A DNA stretch of 33,877 nt from a virus. The translations under genes and the position numbers were made by a program. The notes under the pieces were generated by a model. The model was not told where the DNA came from. It saw nothing but the letters and a program-made list of their open reading frames with translations, and searched no databases. This document shows, one piece after another, positions 25,063 to 32,304 of this stretch. Positions within the stretch are counted from its first letter, which is position 1, and each line of letters begins with the position of its first letter. The stretch lies in IMG/VR virus record IMGVR_UViG_3300042351_000531, positions 1-33,877 of that record. One strand, written 5' to 3'.

Positions 25063-25253
25063 ACCGCGTACACGCGCCAGGCGGAGCCGTTGTACCAGCA
25101 GAGCGCGTTGGCGCTACCACCGGCCACGGGAGCAGAGCCTACGGTGGGGGAAGTGAGATTGCTGACCCTAACGGTTGTGCCTGTCCTGGGATTCGCGGGC
25201 AGAGTGGCGACCGTGAAAGGCTTGCGGTATTCGTAAAAGTTAAACAGTGCCAT
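25059..25253 (-). CDS. Small hypothetical structural protein after the capsid gene
   Basis: 64 residues starting MALFNFYEYRKPFTVATLPA and ending ALCWYNGSAWRVYAV. The frame is open up to 25346, but the extra 31 codons cross the terminator hairpin at 25302-25335, so ATG 25253 is preferred. The 'C.YNG..W' ending recalls short beta-sheet fragments of fibre and decoration proteins. Position right after the major capsid gene allows a head decoration role, unproven. Confidence 0.55.
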   Translation of the reverse strand: MALFNFYEYRKPFTVATLPANPRTGTTVRVSNLTSPTVGSAPVAGGSANALCWYNGSAWRVYAV

Positions 25254-25301
25254 CGGGAGACGGTACAGGCCAGCCCAGATCATAGCCCAGATCGGGCCAT
25301 G

Positions 25302-25335
25302 AAAAAGCCCCCAGGGACTTGCACTCCCCAGGGGC
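25302..25335 (-). terminator. Intrinsic terminator after the major capsid gene
   Basis: On the minus strand, the arms 25335-25325 and 25317-25307 pair over 11 bp (two G-T wobbles) around a short loop, followed by TTTTT (25306-25302). It lies 27 bases after the capsid stop at 25362, suited to lowering expression of the neck genes relative to capsid protein. Confidence 0.75.
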
Positions 25336-25361
25336 CGTGTGTCCAACTCGGAGTCAACCGA

Positions 25362-26411
25362 TCAGATCGTACCACCGTAGGGGCTGTTTGTCACCAACCG
25401 GACCAGCGGGATCAGTCGCGCATCGTTGTAAGCAAGCCCAAAGTTTGAGCCTGTTGCGAGTTGAGCGTTGGTTGGGTTGTCACCAGCCGAACTCCAGGTA
25501 GTACCGGGAACGTGGAAGCTGTGATGGTAGTCCACAATAATGCCATCTTGCTTGGATGGTGCATTGCGAACCGTCTCGATCTCAAGGGGAGTTTGTTCGC
25601 CCTCAAGCATGACGCCATCGCCACAAAGGTAGCTAACAAACTGCCGCTGTTGGCCGCTGGTGCCAATGATCGGAAGTTGGTCATCAACCACGACCTTAAC
25701 GTTAAAAGCGCTACCAATCAGCAAGCGCGTGTTAATGCCCCTGCGGTCAGCATCATAGGTCAAGAAGCCTACTTGCTCAAGATAGGCTTGAACAAGAGAG
25801 TGACAGAACAGAGTAGTAATCTCAGACTGCCGTTCGCCCAACTTGTAGCGAGCTTCGATAACGTTTTCAGCTGTCAACCAGTTGGCAATGGTAGAGCCAG
25901 TGGTAACAGACTTATTTACGTTATTGGTGGCATTAAGCGGGCCGCCAGTGCCAAGCAAGCCCTCAAGTTGCGCAATCATTTTGCGGGTCTTGATCTTGTT
26001 GAGCGCTGGCTCAAGCTGACTCGCAAGTACCTGCAAAGGATCTTCGCCGCTGGCCAGCTTCGAGAGCTTGTCAACAGCGTAGGCAAAGCCACGGTGGGTG
26101 ATAGTGGCGTACTGAGTAGCGCTGGTGATGCCTTGGAAGGTGAAATGGCCTTCGCCAGAATCGCCCCACTCACGGCCAGAATCCATCCTCTCTTCCACCG
26201 GGTCAATCGGTCGGAAAAACGGCGCCTCGACCCGAACGCCGGTAGTGGAGGTGAGGAGCCGGTTGCTTCTGGCCAAAATGCCAGAGCGAACCATCATGGA
26301 CTTGTTAAAAATCTCTTCTTGAAGATAGGCGGCAAATTCACCAGAAGTAGCAAGCCGCGTAAGGCTTGTTACATCGCCGGCAAAAGTACCGCCCAAGTTA
26401 CCAAGGAACAC
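25362..26411 (-). CDS. Major capsid protein
   Basis: 349 residues: LQEEIFNKSMMVRSGILARS, GVRVEAPFFRPIDPVEERMD, an alpha-rich middle with EDPLQVLASQLEPALNKIKT, then FLTYDADRRGINTRLLIGSA and FNVKVVVDDQLP, the latter typical of phage coat proteins. It follows the scaffold gene and is followed by a terminator, as expected for the most abundant protein. The GTG start has no Shine-Dalgarno. A more natural ATG at 26443 is one base out of frame: a single extra A near 26435 would give a start MPTKTTSAFPPVFLGN. Confidence 0.8.
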   Translation of the reverse strand: MFLGNLGGTFAGDVTSLTRLATSGEFAAYLQEEIFNKSMMVRSGILARSNRLLTSTTGVRVEAPFFRPIDPVEERMDSGREWGDSGEGHFTFQGITSATQYATITHRGFAYAVDKLSKLASGEDPLQVLASQLEPALNKIKTRKMIAQLEGLLGTGGPLNATNNVNKSVTTGSTIANWLTAENVIEARYKLGERQSEITTLFCHSLVQAYLEQVGFLTYDADRRGINTRLLIGSAFNVKVVVDDQLPIIGTSGQQRQFVSYLCGDGVMLEGEQTPLEIETVRNAPSKQDGIIVDYHHSFHVPGTTWSSAGDNPTNAQLATGSNFGLAYNDARLIPLVRLVTNSPYGGTI

Positions 26412-26487
26412 TGGAGGAAAAGCAGAGGTTGTTTAGTCGGCATGACCGCACAGCCGTCGATGCTTTTGCCCAGGGTTCGGCACAGCT

Positions 26488-27183
26488 TTACCCTTGGCTG
26501 CGAGCAGCAGCGCTCGCTTCAGCCTTCAGCTTAGCAGCTAAATCAGGATCTTCCTGCTGTATGGCGATGCGTGCAGTCACGTTTCCACCAGGAAGCCATG
26601 GGTTGGTGATAATACCGCCACCAGAAACGGCAGGAGCGCCTGTAGCCGGCCTGGAGCCCATGCCGCCGCTACCGCCTTGGGGCTTGAACAGATAGGCGTG
26701 CTCAGGGTCTTTTCTTAGCTTGCCGGCAAAGTCAGCAAGGCCAACCTCTACGCCTCCAACGACTGCAATAGTTTTGCCGCCCCTGTCTTGAACGAGCGAA
26801 TGCAGATTTGCCCAAGCATGTTTAGGATTAAACACTTCAGCGGCATTAAAGACAGCAAGAAAATCAGCACGCTTACGATCTTCGACGCGCTTAGCGTCTG
26901 CCTCCGCGATGGCCTTGTCCTTTTCTTCGTTTTGCTTTCGCAAGGTTTCAATGTTTTCGTTTGCCTGTTTTAGCAGCTCCTGAAACTCGCCTTTTTGCTC
27001 CATCTCTTTTCTTTGGCGCTCTGTTTCTTTGTCTCTTAGCTCCTTAAGTTCGTCGGCTACTTTTTTCTTTTCAGTTAAAATTGTCTCCTTGTTGCCATTT
27101 ACAGCAGCCAGTTGCTGCCTGAGGTCTTCGGCTTCTGCGGCCTTGCGTTGCAATTCTGCAATTTGTTCGGCAGTGAGTTCCAT
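26488..27183 (-). CDS. Capsid scaffolding protein (DUF4355 / GP20-like)
   Basis: 231 residues, with a long coiled coil at about 1-105 (LRQQLAAVNGNKETILTEKK, LLKQANENIETLRKQNEEKD), then KHAWANLHSLVQDRGGKTIA and a Gly/Pro-rich C-terminus. Charged coiled coil next to the capsid gene is the layout of scaffolding proteins that template prohead assembly and are removed before packaging. The ATG starts 52 bases from a divergent plus-strand gene. Confidence 0.78.
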   Translation of the reverse strand: MELTAEQIAELQRKAAEAEDLRQQLAAVNGNKETILTEKKKVADELKELRDKETERQRKEMEQKGEFQELLKQANENIETLRKQNEEKDKAIAEADAKRVEDRKRADFLAVFNAAEVFNPKHAWANLHSLVQDRGGKTIAVVGGVEVGLADFAGKLRKDPEHAYLFKPQGGSGGMGSRPATGAPAVSGGGIITNPWLPGGNVTARIAIQQEDPDLAAKLKAEASAAARSQG

Positions 27184-27199
27184 GGCTTGATTGGTGGAT

Positions 27200-27216
27200 G
27201 CGCTATACTGTAGCGC
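27200..27216. promoter_or_regulatory. Dyad overlapping a -10-like box between divergent genes
   Basis: GCGCTA (27200-27205), TACTG, TAGCGC (27211-27216). The perfect 6-bp inverted repeat overlaps TATACT (27204-27209), 26 bases before the plus-strand ATG 27236 and 17 bases from the scaffold start. It could be a promoter for the small gene with an operator, but no convincing -35 is seen. Confidence 0.4.
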
Positions 27217-27235
27217 GTAGACGATTCATTGCACC

Positions 27236-27565
27236 ATGGCAACTGCCGCCCCAGCCCCTGCCGCCTCGGCTAAGCCCAATGCCCCTGCCACTGTTCCCGC
27301 TGCGCCCGTGGCCACCGCGCTTGACTCTGCCGGCGAGATCGCACAGCTCAAGGCCGAAATAGCGCGGCTTCAGTCGCTTTCTGAGAACCCACCGGCAGAT
27401 GAAAACAAGCCGACTGGCCCAGAAACGATTAACATGGGCGGCCTGGTACTTCGGAAGACCGTTGGCATGGACGGCGTATGCGAGACTGAAGTGTTGAAAA
27501 AGCCGATGATTGATCGTGAGTTGATTCGGGCCACCAAAGCCAGTCAGCGTGAGTCCGGCTTCTGA
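27236..27565 (+). CDS. Moron-like small gene of unknown function
   Basis: 109 residues. The first 30 are Ala/Pro-rich (APAPAASAKPNAPATVPAAP), followed by a short coil (AGEIAQLKAEIARLQSLS) and a conserved-looking end (GLVLRKTVGMDGVCETEVLK, then RELIRATKASQRESGF). I do not recognise it. It is the only plus-strand gene between scaffold and portal, with a -10-like dyad in front and a strong hairpin behind, so it is probably expressed separately from the virion operon. Confidence 0.65.
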   Translation: MATAAPAPAASAKPNAPATVPAAPVATALDSAGEIAQLKAEIARLQSLSENPPADENKPTGPETINMGGLVLRKTVGMDGVCETEVLKKPMIDRELIRATKASQRESGF

Positions 27566-27581
27566 TCGCAGCGCCTAACTG

Positions 27582-27621
27582 AAAGCCCCCGAACTGCTGC
27601 GTGTAGCGGTTCGGGGGCTTT
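27582..27621. terminator. Bidirectional terminator between convergent genes
   Basis: AAAGCCCCCGAAC (27582-27594) and GTTCGGGGGCTTT (27609-27621) form a perfect 13-bp stem with a 14-base loop. The A/T ends of the stem give short U-tracts on both strands. It ends the plus gene at 27565 and the minus gene at 27623, whose stop is two bases away. Confidence 0.85.
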
Positions 27622-27622
27622 C

Positions 27623-28009
27623 TTAGTCGGGAATCAAAGCGGCAAGCCTTTCGTCTTCGTCAAGGTCTGGCGGATCGACAAACTCACCCCTTTTAGCTTG
27701 ATTCCAGCCACGCAAGATAGATGCCATGGCGCTTTCCGATCTTTCACTTCTCCAAGCGTCAATCTCTTTCTGAACCTCCTGTGAAGTCATCGCCTCTACC
27801 GTGCCGGACTCAAGGATAACCTCAGTCCTTTGCATGGCATTCCGTAAGCGAGTAATGCGCTCGAATCTTTCAGCGCCAGAATCAGGCGCCAGTGATATAT
27901 TCAGGTGAGTTTCCTCAAAGCTGAAAATACACTCTTCACGCACTGCCAGCGCCTGTTTTTCGACCAGCTCCAGAAGACGGGAGCGAGCGTCCTGATCCTG
28001 CGGCACCAT
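27623..28009 (-). CDS. Hypothetical protein downstream of the portal
   Basis: 128 residues from ATG 28009 (MVPQDQDARSRLLELVEKQA), with helical and acidic features, a central EAMTSQEVQKEIDAWRSERS and an end VDPPDLDEDERLAALIPD. The frame is open to 28045, but those codons add a basic lead with no start signal. It overlaps the portal's end by 74 bases, in a different frame. Family unknown; a head or packaging accessory is possible. Confidence 0.6.
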   Translation of the reverse strand: MVPQDQDARSRLLELVEKQALAVREECIFSFEETHLNISLAPDSGAERFERITRLRNAMQRTEVILESGTVEAMTSQEVQKEIDAWRSERSESAMASILRGWNQAKRGEFVDPPDLDEDERLAALIPD

Positions 28010-29435
28010 TGGCGTTCTGCGTTTTTTGCTGCTCAAGCATAACACGTTCCGCCTCTTTTTTCAACTCTTTAACGGCTTTGCCTAGCTCAACTAGATCCAC
28101 GTCCTCAGGTATCCATTCACCTTGGGCCAGGATGCGAAGGAATAGCTCAGTCGTAATCTGGCCGCTTGCTTCTATGTCGGCCAGTACGCTTACATCTTGG
28201 CCTAGCAAGCGATAGAAGTCAAAGTCCTTGTCGATAACAACTTTAGGCGGTTCTATGTTTCTGTATTCTGCCGCCATTCTAAATGCTTCACTAAGTGCGG
28301 CCTGCGTTTCAGTTGCAGCCACTGATAGTACACAGTTAGCTTGCTGGTGGTCGATACGCTTTGCGTCGGCACTTTCAGCTACATGCTTTTGGCCTAGCAG
28401 CTTTGTAACGCCAAGATGCGAGATTTCATTCTCCAGGCGATCAAGTAAAGCCGCTTGCGCTACAAAAGAGCCAGCGTCACACCGAACCCAGTACGCTTTG
28501 TGGCCGACATTCATTCTGATGGCATAATTCTGCCCCGTAATCGCCTCGTTATTGTCGTAATCCTCTAGCACCAGCAATCCAATAGCGGCAATGTGCAACG
28601 AATGCAGAAGGTCCGCTAGGCGCCGGTAGTGGGCGATATTCAGATGCGCAACGTCAGACAGTGGGGGAGTAGCGCATAAGTAGCCTTCTTTCTCAGCATA
28701 GATATGCACTAACGGAATATAGTCGAGAGGGGTAAAGCCAATGTCACCTATTGTTTTGTTTGATTCAAACACTTCGTAAGCGCCAGGGACAAGAACGCGA
28801 GCGACAAAAACGTACTCTTCCCCGTAGGCGCCCTTAGCAACTTTGCGCTCTTCCTGATAGCGAAACGTTGTTAGCTTTGCGCCAGGATCGTCACTTTCTC
28901 GCCGGCTACCTAAATACTGCCATGGATCAACCGGCACGAAGTATGGGCGCAATGGTTTGATTTGATCGTTAGCAGATTGCGCTTCGCGCCTTTCTGCGTC
29001 AACGACTATTGACGACATGCCATAGGTAAGCGCAACTTCTAGCCGCTTTAGAGCGAACAGATCCAATGAAGTGCCGTCACCGTCAACATCTTTCCTAAAC
29101 TCCTCTTCCCAATATGGATCACCGCCTTCTAGTTTAATCATCTTACGCATAACCATGCCGGCTGCGTTATGAATTAAGCGCTTTGTGAACGGCGCCAAAA
29201 CAGAAAGATTAACGCGAGTCTTCCATGGGTCAATCTTGGTCTTCGGATCTTCTTGCTCTCTTGGTTCACGCGGCAGGTAGATATGCGCATTTGCGTGTAA
29301 ATACTCAGTCCCCTTTGTGACGGCTTGCATTATTTCCCACTTTTGCCGCATTCGCCTATTTATGTCGTCCATATAAAATGGACTATCTACGTCTATGTAG
29401 TTTGGCAGTGATATTTTTCTGGTTGCTAGGTTCAT
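27936..29435 (-). CDS. Portal protein (DUF4055 type)
   Basis: 499 residues: NYIDVDSPFYMDDINRRMRQ, then KWEIMQAVTKGTEYL, PWKTRVNLSVLAPFTKRLIH, a wing region (ALTYGMSSIVVDAERREAQ), YEVFESNKTIGDIGFTPLDY, and the stem helices (HLNIAHYRRLADLLHSLHIA) with DDVDG-like acidic patches. This order matches DUF4055 portals. The last 35 residues are Gly/Ser-rich and overlap the next gene. The portal is the DNA channel docked by the terminase, which here lies divergently 81 bases away. Confidence 0.82.
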   Translation of the reverse strand: MNLATRKISLPNYIDVDSPFYMDDINRRMRQKWEIMQAVTKGTEYLHANAHIYLPREPREQEDPKTKIDPWKTRVNLSVLAPFTKRLIHNAAGMVMRKMIKLEGGDPYWEEEFRKDVDGDGTSLDLFALKRLEVALTYGMSSIVVDAERREAQSANDQIKPLRPYFVPVDPWQYLGSRRESDDPGAKLTTFRYQEERKVAKGAYGEEYVFVARVLVPGAYEVFESNKTIGDIGFTPLDYIPLVHIYAEKEGYLCATPPLSDVAHLNIAHYRRLADLLHSLHIAAIGLLVLEDYDNNEAITGQNYAIRMNVGHKAYWVRCDAGSFVAQAALLDRLENEISHLGVTKLLGQKHVAESADAKRIDHQQANCVLSVAATETQAALSEAFRMAAEYRNIEPPKVVIDKDFDFYRLLGQDVSVLADIEASGQITTELFLRILAQGEWIPEDVDLVELGKAVKELKKEAERVMLEQQKTQNANGAAGSGRSLPSSGAGRKTGAGSA

Positions 29436-29516
29436 TGCGGCAAAGCGTTTGCCAGTAGCCTAGCCTGCCGGCGCCAGGATGCACAGGTTACAGTCGATGG
29501 ATAAGATCGAGTTTCC

Positions 29517-30890
29517 ATGGCGACAGCCACTGCCCCCGCAGGACTTCGCCCAAGTGGCGACATTGTAGTAGGTAAAAACCGGCTTTCTCTGCGGCCAATG
29601 CAGGGGATGATTTTTAATGATCGACGCCGTTTTCGTGTTGTCTTAGCTGGCCGGCGTGGCGGAAAGACGGTGCTAGGGGCAATCGAAATGCTGCGCGGCG
29701 CTAGTGAGCGCAAGGGCAATTACTATTATGTTGCGCCAACGTATCGGATGGCAAAAGAGATCGCTTGGGATACTTACAAGAGTATTATTCCCGAACGTTG
29801 GATAAGAAAGAAAAACGAATCAAACCTTAGAATAGATTTGATTAACGGATCTTGCATCTACCTTAAGGGCTCTGAGGATCCAGATGCTTTGCGCGGTCCT
29901 GCATTAAGCGGAGTAAACTTAGACGAATGCGCTTTTCAGACGGAATATACATGGAGATCAGTTATCCGTCCTGCACTTTCTGACCGCAACGGTTGGGCGC
30001 TCTTTACTACCACTCCATCGCCGGAAGGCACCGCAGGTTGGTTCTACGAAACAGTCCTGCTTTTACAGAATGCTGACATGGCTGATCCTGGCCTGGAAAG
30101 GCTTGATCCTAAGCAATGGTCATTATATGAGTACACATCCTTGCAAGGTGGCAACATTCCAGCAGCCGAAATTGCGGAAGCCAAAAGAACGCTGGCGCCT
30201 GAAGTGTTCGAGCGAGAATATGAAGCGAAGATACTGTCAAACACGGGTCTTGTGGTGTCGTGTTTTTCGATGGATAATATCGACTCAACGATTGAAGACG
30301 ATCCAAGGTTGCCGCTATATGTTGGAATGGACTTTAACAACGATCCGCTTACTGCTATTTGCGCAAACATTATTAAGGTAAACGGCAGAGCTGTAGAATT
30401 GCGAATTTTTAATGAACTGAACCTAAAGGGCGCCAATACATGGGACATGGCAGACGTGCTAATTGATCTATATGGTGGCGAATGCTGGGCAAGCGAAGAC
30501 GCAGATACTCGCCGCCGCATTATTGCCTGCCCTGACCCGACCGGCAAAAGGAAGCAAACGTCTGGCGTTGGTGTTAGCGATCATCAGATTCTTAGGAAGG
30601 CCGGAATTACTGTTTTTGCCCCTGAAGCGCCCTATAACACCGCTGACAAGATTCGATCCGTAAACGCAGCATTGCGCACAGCAGACGGGGAAGTGCATAC
30701 CAAGATTCACCCACGTTGCCGGGAGCTGATAAAGTCATTCCGCACACTTGGTTACGCCGAAGGCACAAGAATGCCAAACAAAAAACTTGGCGTTGATCAT
30801 GCTTTCGACGCCTTTGGTTATTTATGTCTGGGCAAATTTAACCTTGCAAAAGGCGAATCGGGTACTATTACTACCCACAGAGTCTACTAA
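29517..30890 (+). CDS. terL: Terminase large subunit
   Basis: 457 residues. Walker A AGRRGGKT (44-51); Walker B NLDECAF with Asp136/Glu137; coupling motif FTTTPSPEG; RNase H-like nuclease with Asp272 in GMDFNNDP and a C-terminal acidic residue Asp427 in GVDHAFDAFGY. It packages genomic DNA into the prohead by ATP hydrolysis and cuts it. No small terminase gene is recognised nearby. Unusually it points away from the portal and all virion genes. A TACAGT box at 29489-29494 could be part of its promoter, without a clear -35. Confidence 0.92.
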   Translation: MATATAPAGLRPSGDIVVGKNRLSLRPMQGMIFNDRRRFRVVLAGRRGGKTVLGAIEMLRGASERKGNYYYVAPTYRMAKEIAWDTYKSIIPERWIRKKNESNLRIDLINGSCIYLKGSEDPDALRGPALSGVNLDECAFQTEYTWRSVIRPALSDRNGWALFTTTPSPEGTAGWFYETVLLLQNADMADPGLERLDPKQWSLYEYTSLQGGNIPAAEIAEAKRTLAPEVFEREYEAKILSNTGLVVSCFSMDNIDSTIEDDPRLPLYVGMDFNNDPLTAICANIIKVNGRAVELRIFNELNLKGANTWDMADVLIDLYGGECWASEDADTRRRIIACPDPTGKRKQTSGVGVSDHQILRKAGITVFAPEAPYNTADKIRSVNAALRTADGEVHTKIHPRCRELIKSFRTLGYAEGTRMPNKKLGVDHAFDAFGYLCLGKFNLAKGESGTITTHRVY

Positions 30891-30894
30891 TTCT

Positions 30895-31146
30895 CTATAT
30901 TTTGCCTTTTTCTGGCGATTCTGGCGGTGGCTCCAGTGTGACTGGCCCTTTTTTCGTCCAGATCAGCCGCCAGCTTTCGACTTGCTCTTCAGGCGGCTGC
31001 ACGGTGTACCAGAGATGGCCACAACCCTCGCAGCGCCGCCGTCTTGCGCGACTGCCGCACGCTGTCATGCGTGTTTCTACGATGGCTACGTCAAGGGAAC
31101 CGCAGCTTGGGCTTACGCATTTAGCTAAAGCTACTCGCTTGCCCAT
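30895..31146 (-). CDS. Zinc-ribbon protein
   Basis: 83 residues. Candidate zinc ligands: Cys10 and Cys15 (CVSPSCGS), then Cys39 and Cys42 (RRRRCEGCGHLWYT), with a TRMTACGSRARRRR turn. The pattern of two knuckles separated by a TR-x-RRRRC block resembles NrdR and Ogr/Delta-type zinc ribbons, used in DNA or RNA polymerase contacts. The first knuckle spacing (x4) is unusual. It is last in the dCTP deaminase operon and ends four bases from the convergent terminase stop. Confidence 0.6.
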   Translation of the reverse strand: MGKRVALAKCVSPSCGSLDVAIVETRMTACGSRARRRRCEGCGHLWYTVQPPEEQVESWRLIWTKKGPVTLEPPPESPEKGKI

Positions 31147-31148
31147 TG

Positions 31149-31508
31149 TTACAAGCCAAGACTTCTCAGGATTTCGCCAATGCTCGGCGCTGAGCTGATT
31201 GTTGATCCGTTGGCAGTCTCGATGCGAAGAGTCTCTTCGCCGCCAGCATTAAGCCGATCTTCCACCAACTTGGCGTAACCGGCAATATCGTGCCAGCTAT
31301 CGGCGTAATTAGGATCACCGCAGACAATGCGACCTATTTTGTGGAAAATCATATCCAGCGCCTCCCATTGATCTGCTGCCATGTGCGGGCGGCCTCCTTG
31401 TAAATGGGCGGCGACGACTCGCTTTAGGTCTTGCGTGACTTGAGCGTGATCCGTAAACTTGCCGTAACGCTTGCCGCGTTGTTCCAGTGTTTCTTCGATG
31501 CTTGTCAT
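31149..31508 (-). CDS. DUF6378-like phage protein
   Basis: 119 residues from ATG 31508 (MTSIEETLEQRGKRYGKFTD). The core reads QWEALDMIFHKIGRIVCGDP followed by NYADSWHDIAGYAKLVEDRL, which fits the DUF6378 pattern seen next to nucleotide-metabolism genes in phages. Function unknown. The ATG lies four bases after the deaminase stop; an in-frame ATG at 31541 would overlap that gene and is less likely. Confidence 0.65.
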   Translation of the reverse strand: MTSIEETLEQRGKRYGKFTDHAQVTQDLKRVVAAHLQGGRPHMAADQWEALDMIFHKIGRIVCGDPNYADSWHDIAGYAKLVEDRLNAGGEETLRIETANGSTISSAPSIGEILRSLGL

Positions 31509-31512
31509 AACT

Positions 31513-32028
31513 TCAGCCCTTTGATGCGGTGACGGTTGCATCGTTATTATACCTGCCGGTGACGGCGTAAGAGAGCCTAGGTTCGGAATCCATCGTAGAA
31601 AACTTCATCTGCCCGATTTTGAGCCCTGGATAAATGCCTATCGGCCAAAGCTGGCGAACGTTTAGAAGCTCAAGCGTTAAGCGCGAGCCATGCCAGCCGG
31701 GATCGCCAAATCCGGCAAAAAGGTGCTCCAGTCCACTCCTTGCGCGGGAAGATTTAAGGATAAATTGGCCTTCCAAGTCGTTGGGAATGTTAAAAAACTC
31801 TTCAGTTTCAGCCAGGAAAAACTGTCCTGGCACTATAAGATAAGGATTTTTCTTTGTGTATTTAGCGATTGAAACTAGCACCATCTCTGGGCTTTCCGCT
31901 GATTCGATCATAATGTTGCTGCCCAAGCGCAAGTCAAGCGATGCCGGGTTGACCAGCGCAGGATCATACGGAGTGACCATGCCAGCCATGCAGCGTTCGT
32001 GGATCTGCCAGTCAGCGAGAGTGCCCAT
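31513..32028 (-). CDS. dcd: dCTP deaminase / dUTPase family enzyme
   Basis: 171 residues with the trimeric dCTP deaminase pattern: NPASLDLRLG (27-36), GQFFLAETEEFFNIPNDLEG, LKSSRARSGL (91-100, Arg and Ser ligands), GDPGWHGSRLTLELLN (catalytic-type Glu120), GLKIGQMKF and a C-terminal GRYNNDATVTASKG that would close over the substrate. It converts dCTP toward dUTP/dUMP and feeds dTMP synthesis; whether deaminase, dUTPase or both cannot be told by eye. First gene of a three-gene minus operon with its own promoter. Confidence 0.85.
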   Translation of the reverse strand: MGTLADWQIHERCMAGMVTPYDPALVNPASLDLRLGSNIMIESAESPEMVLVSIAKYTKKNPYLIVPGQFFLAETEEFFNIPNDLEGQFILKSSRARSGLEHLFAGFGDPGWHGSRLTLELLNVRQLWPIGIYPGLKIGQMKFSTMDSEPRLSYAVTGRYNNDATVTASKG

Positions 32029-32051
32029 GATGCGTTGATTGTTGCAGCGTC

Positions 32052-32060
32052 ATTCTATCA
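32052..32060 (-). promoter_or_regulatory. Extended -10 promoter of the dCTP deaminase operon
   Basis: On the minus strand, TGATAGAAT (TG at 32060-32059, TAGAAT at 32057-32052), 23 bases before the ATG at 32028. No good -35. It lies back-to-back with a plus-strand promoter whose -35 begins at 32063. Confidence 0.45.
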
Positions 32061-32062
32061 CG

Positions 32063-32091
32063 TTGCTTGCCGGCAAGGGATGAGCTATGAT
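32063..32091 (+). promoter_or_regulatory. Candidate promoter for the right-end small-gene operon
   Basis: TTGCTT (32063-32068), 17-base spacer and TATGAT (32086-32091), inside GAGCTATGATTGA. The next promoter at 32269 repeats CTATGATTGA exactly. The ATG at 32098 is only six bases after the -10, so the transcript would be nearly leaderless. Confidence 0.5.
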
Positions 32092-32097
32092 TGAGCC

Positions 32098-32265
32098 ATG
32101 GAACGCCCCCGCGAGTTTACGATGGTCCGGCACAACGGCGAGATTGGCTGGAAGCTGCCATATTCCTACAAACTGTTACCATCTTCTGCAACGGCTGGCG
32201 TTGTTGTCGTTGATCCGGCAGGGGTGACGCACCTTGTCGCTCGCAAGACACTGACGCTGCGATGA
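32098..32265 (+). CDS. Small hypothetical protein (55 residues)
   Basis: Reads MERPREFTMVRHNGEIGWKL, then PYSYKLLPSSATAGVVVVDP and AGVTHLVARKTLTLR. Compact, beta-rich-looking, with no membrane segment. Supported by a well-spaced promoter directly in front, a start seven bases after it, and the next promoter right after its stop. Family unknown. An alternative start is the ATG at codon 9. Confidence 0.5.
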   Translation: MERPREFTMVRHNGEIGWKLPYSYKLLPSSATAGVVVVDPAGVTHLVARKTLTLR

Positions 32266-32268
32266 TTG

Positions 32269-32277
32269 TGCTATGAT
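32269..32277 (+). promoter_or_regulatory. Extended -10 promoter before the gene at 32305
   Basis: TGCTATGAT with TG at 32269-32270 and TATGAT at 32272-32277. Its surrounding CTATGATTGA is identical to the upstream promoter. The -35 is poor (CTGACG with a 15-base spacer). ATG follows 27 bases later. Confidence 0.5.
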
Positions 32278-32304
32278 TGATGGGCAATTAGCAAAGGGCT
32301 GACC

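Noticed and set aside
25254-25346. N-terminal extension of the small gene after the capsid gene
   Set aside because: It would cross the terminator hairpin and adds a Trp-rich sequence without start signal.
25461-26534. 357-codon open frame on the plus strand opposite the capsid gene
   Set aside because: It lies antisense to the well-supported capsid gene, has no ribosome site and its composition is that of a reverse-read coding gene.
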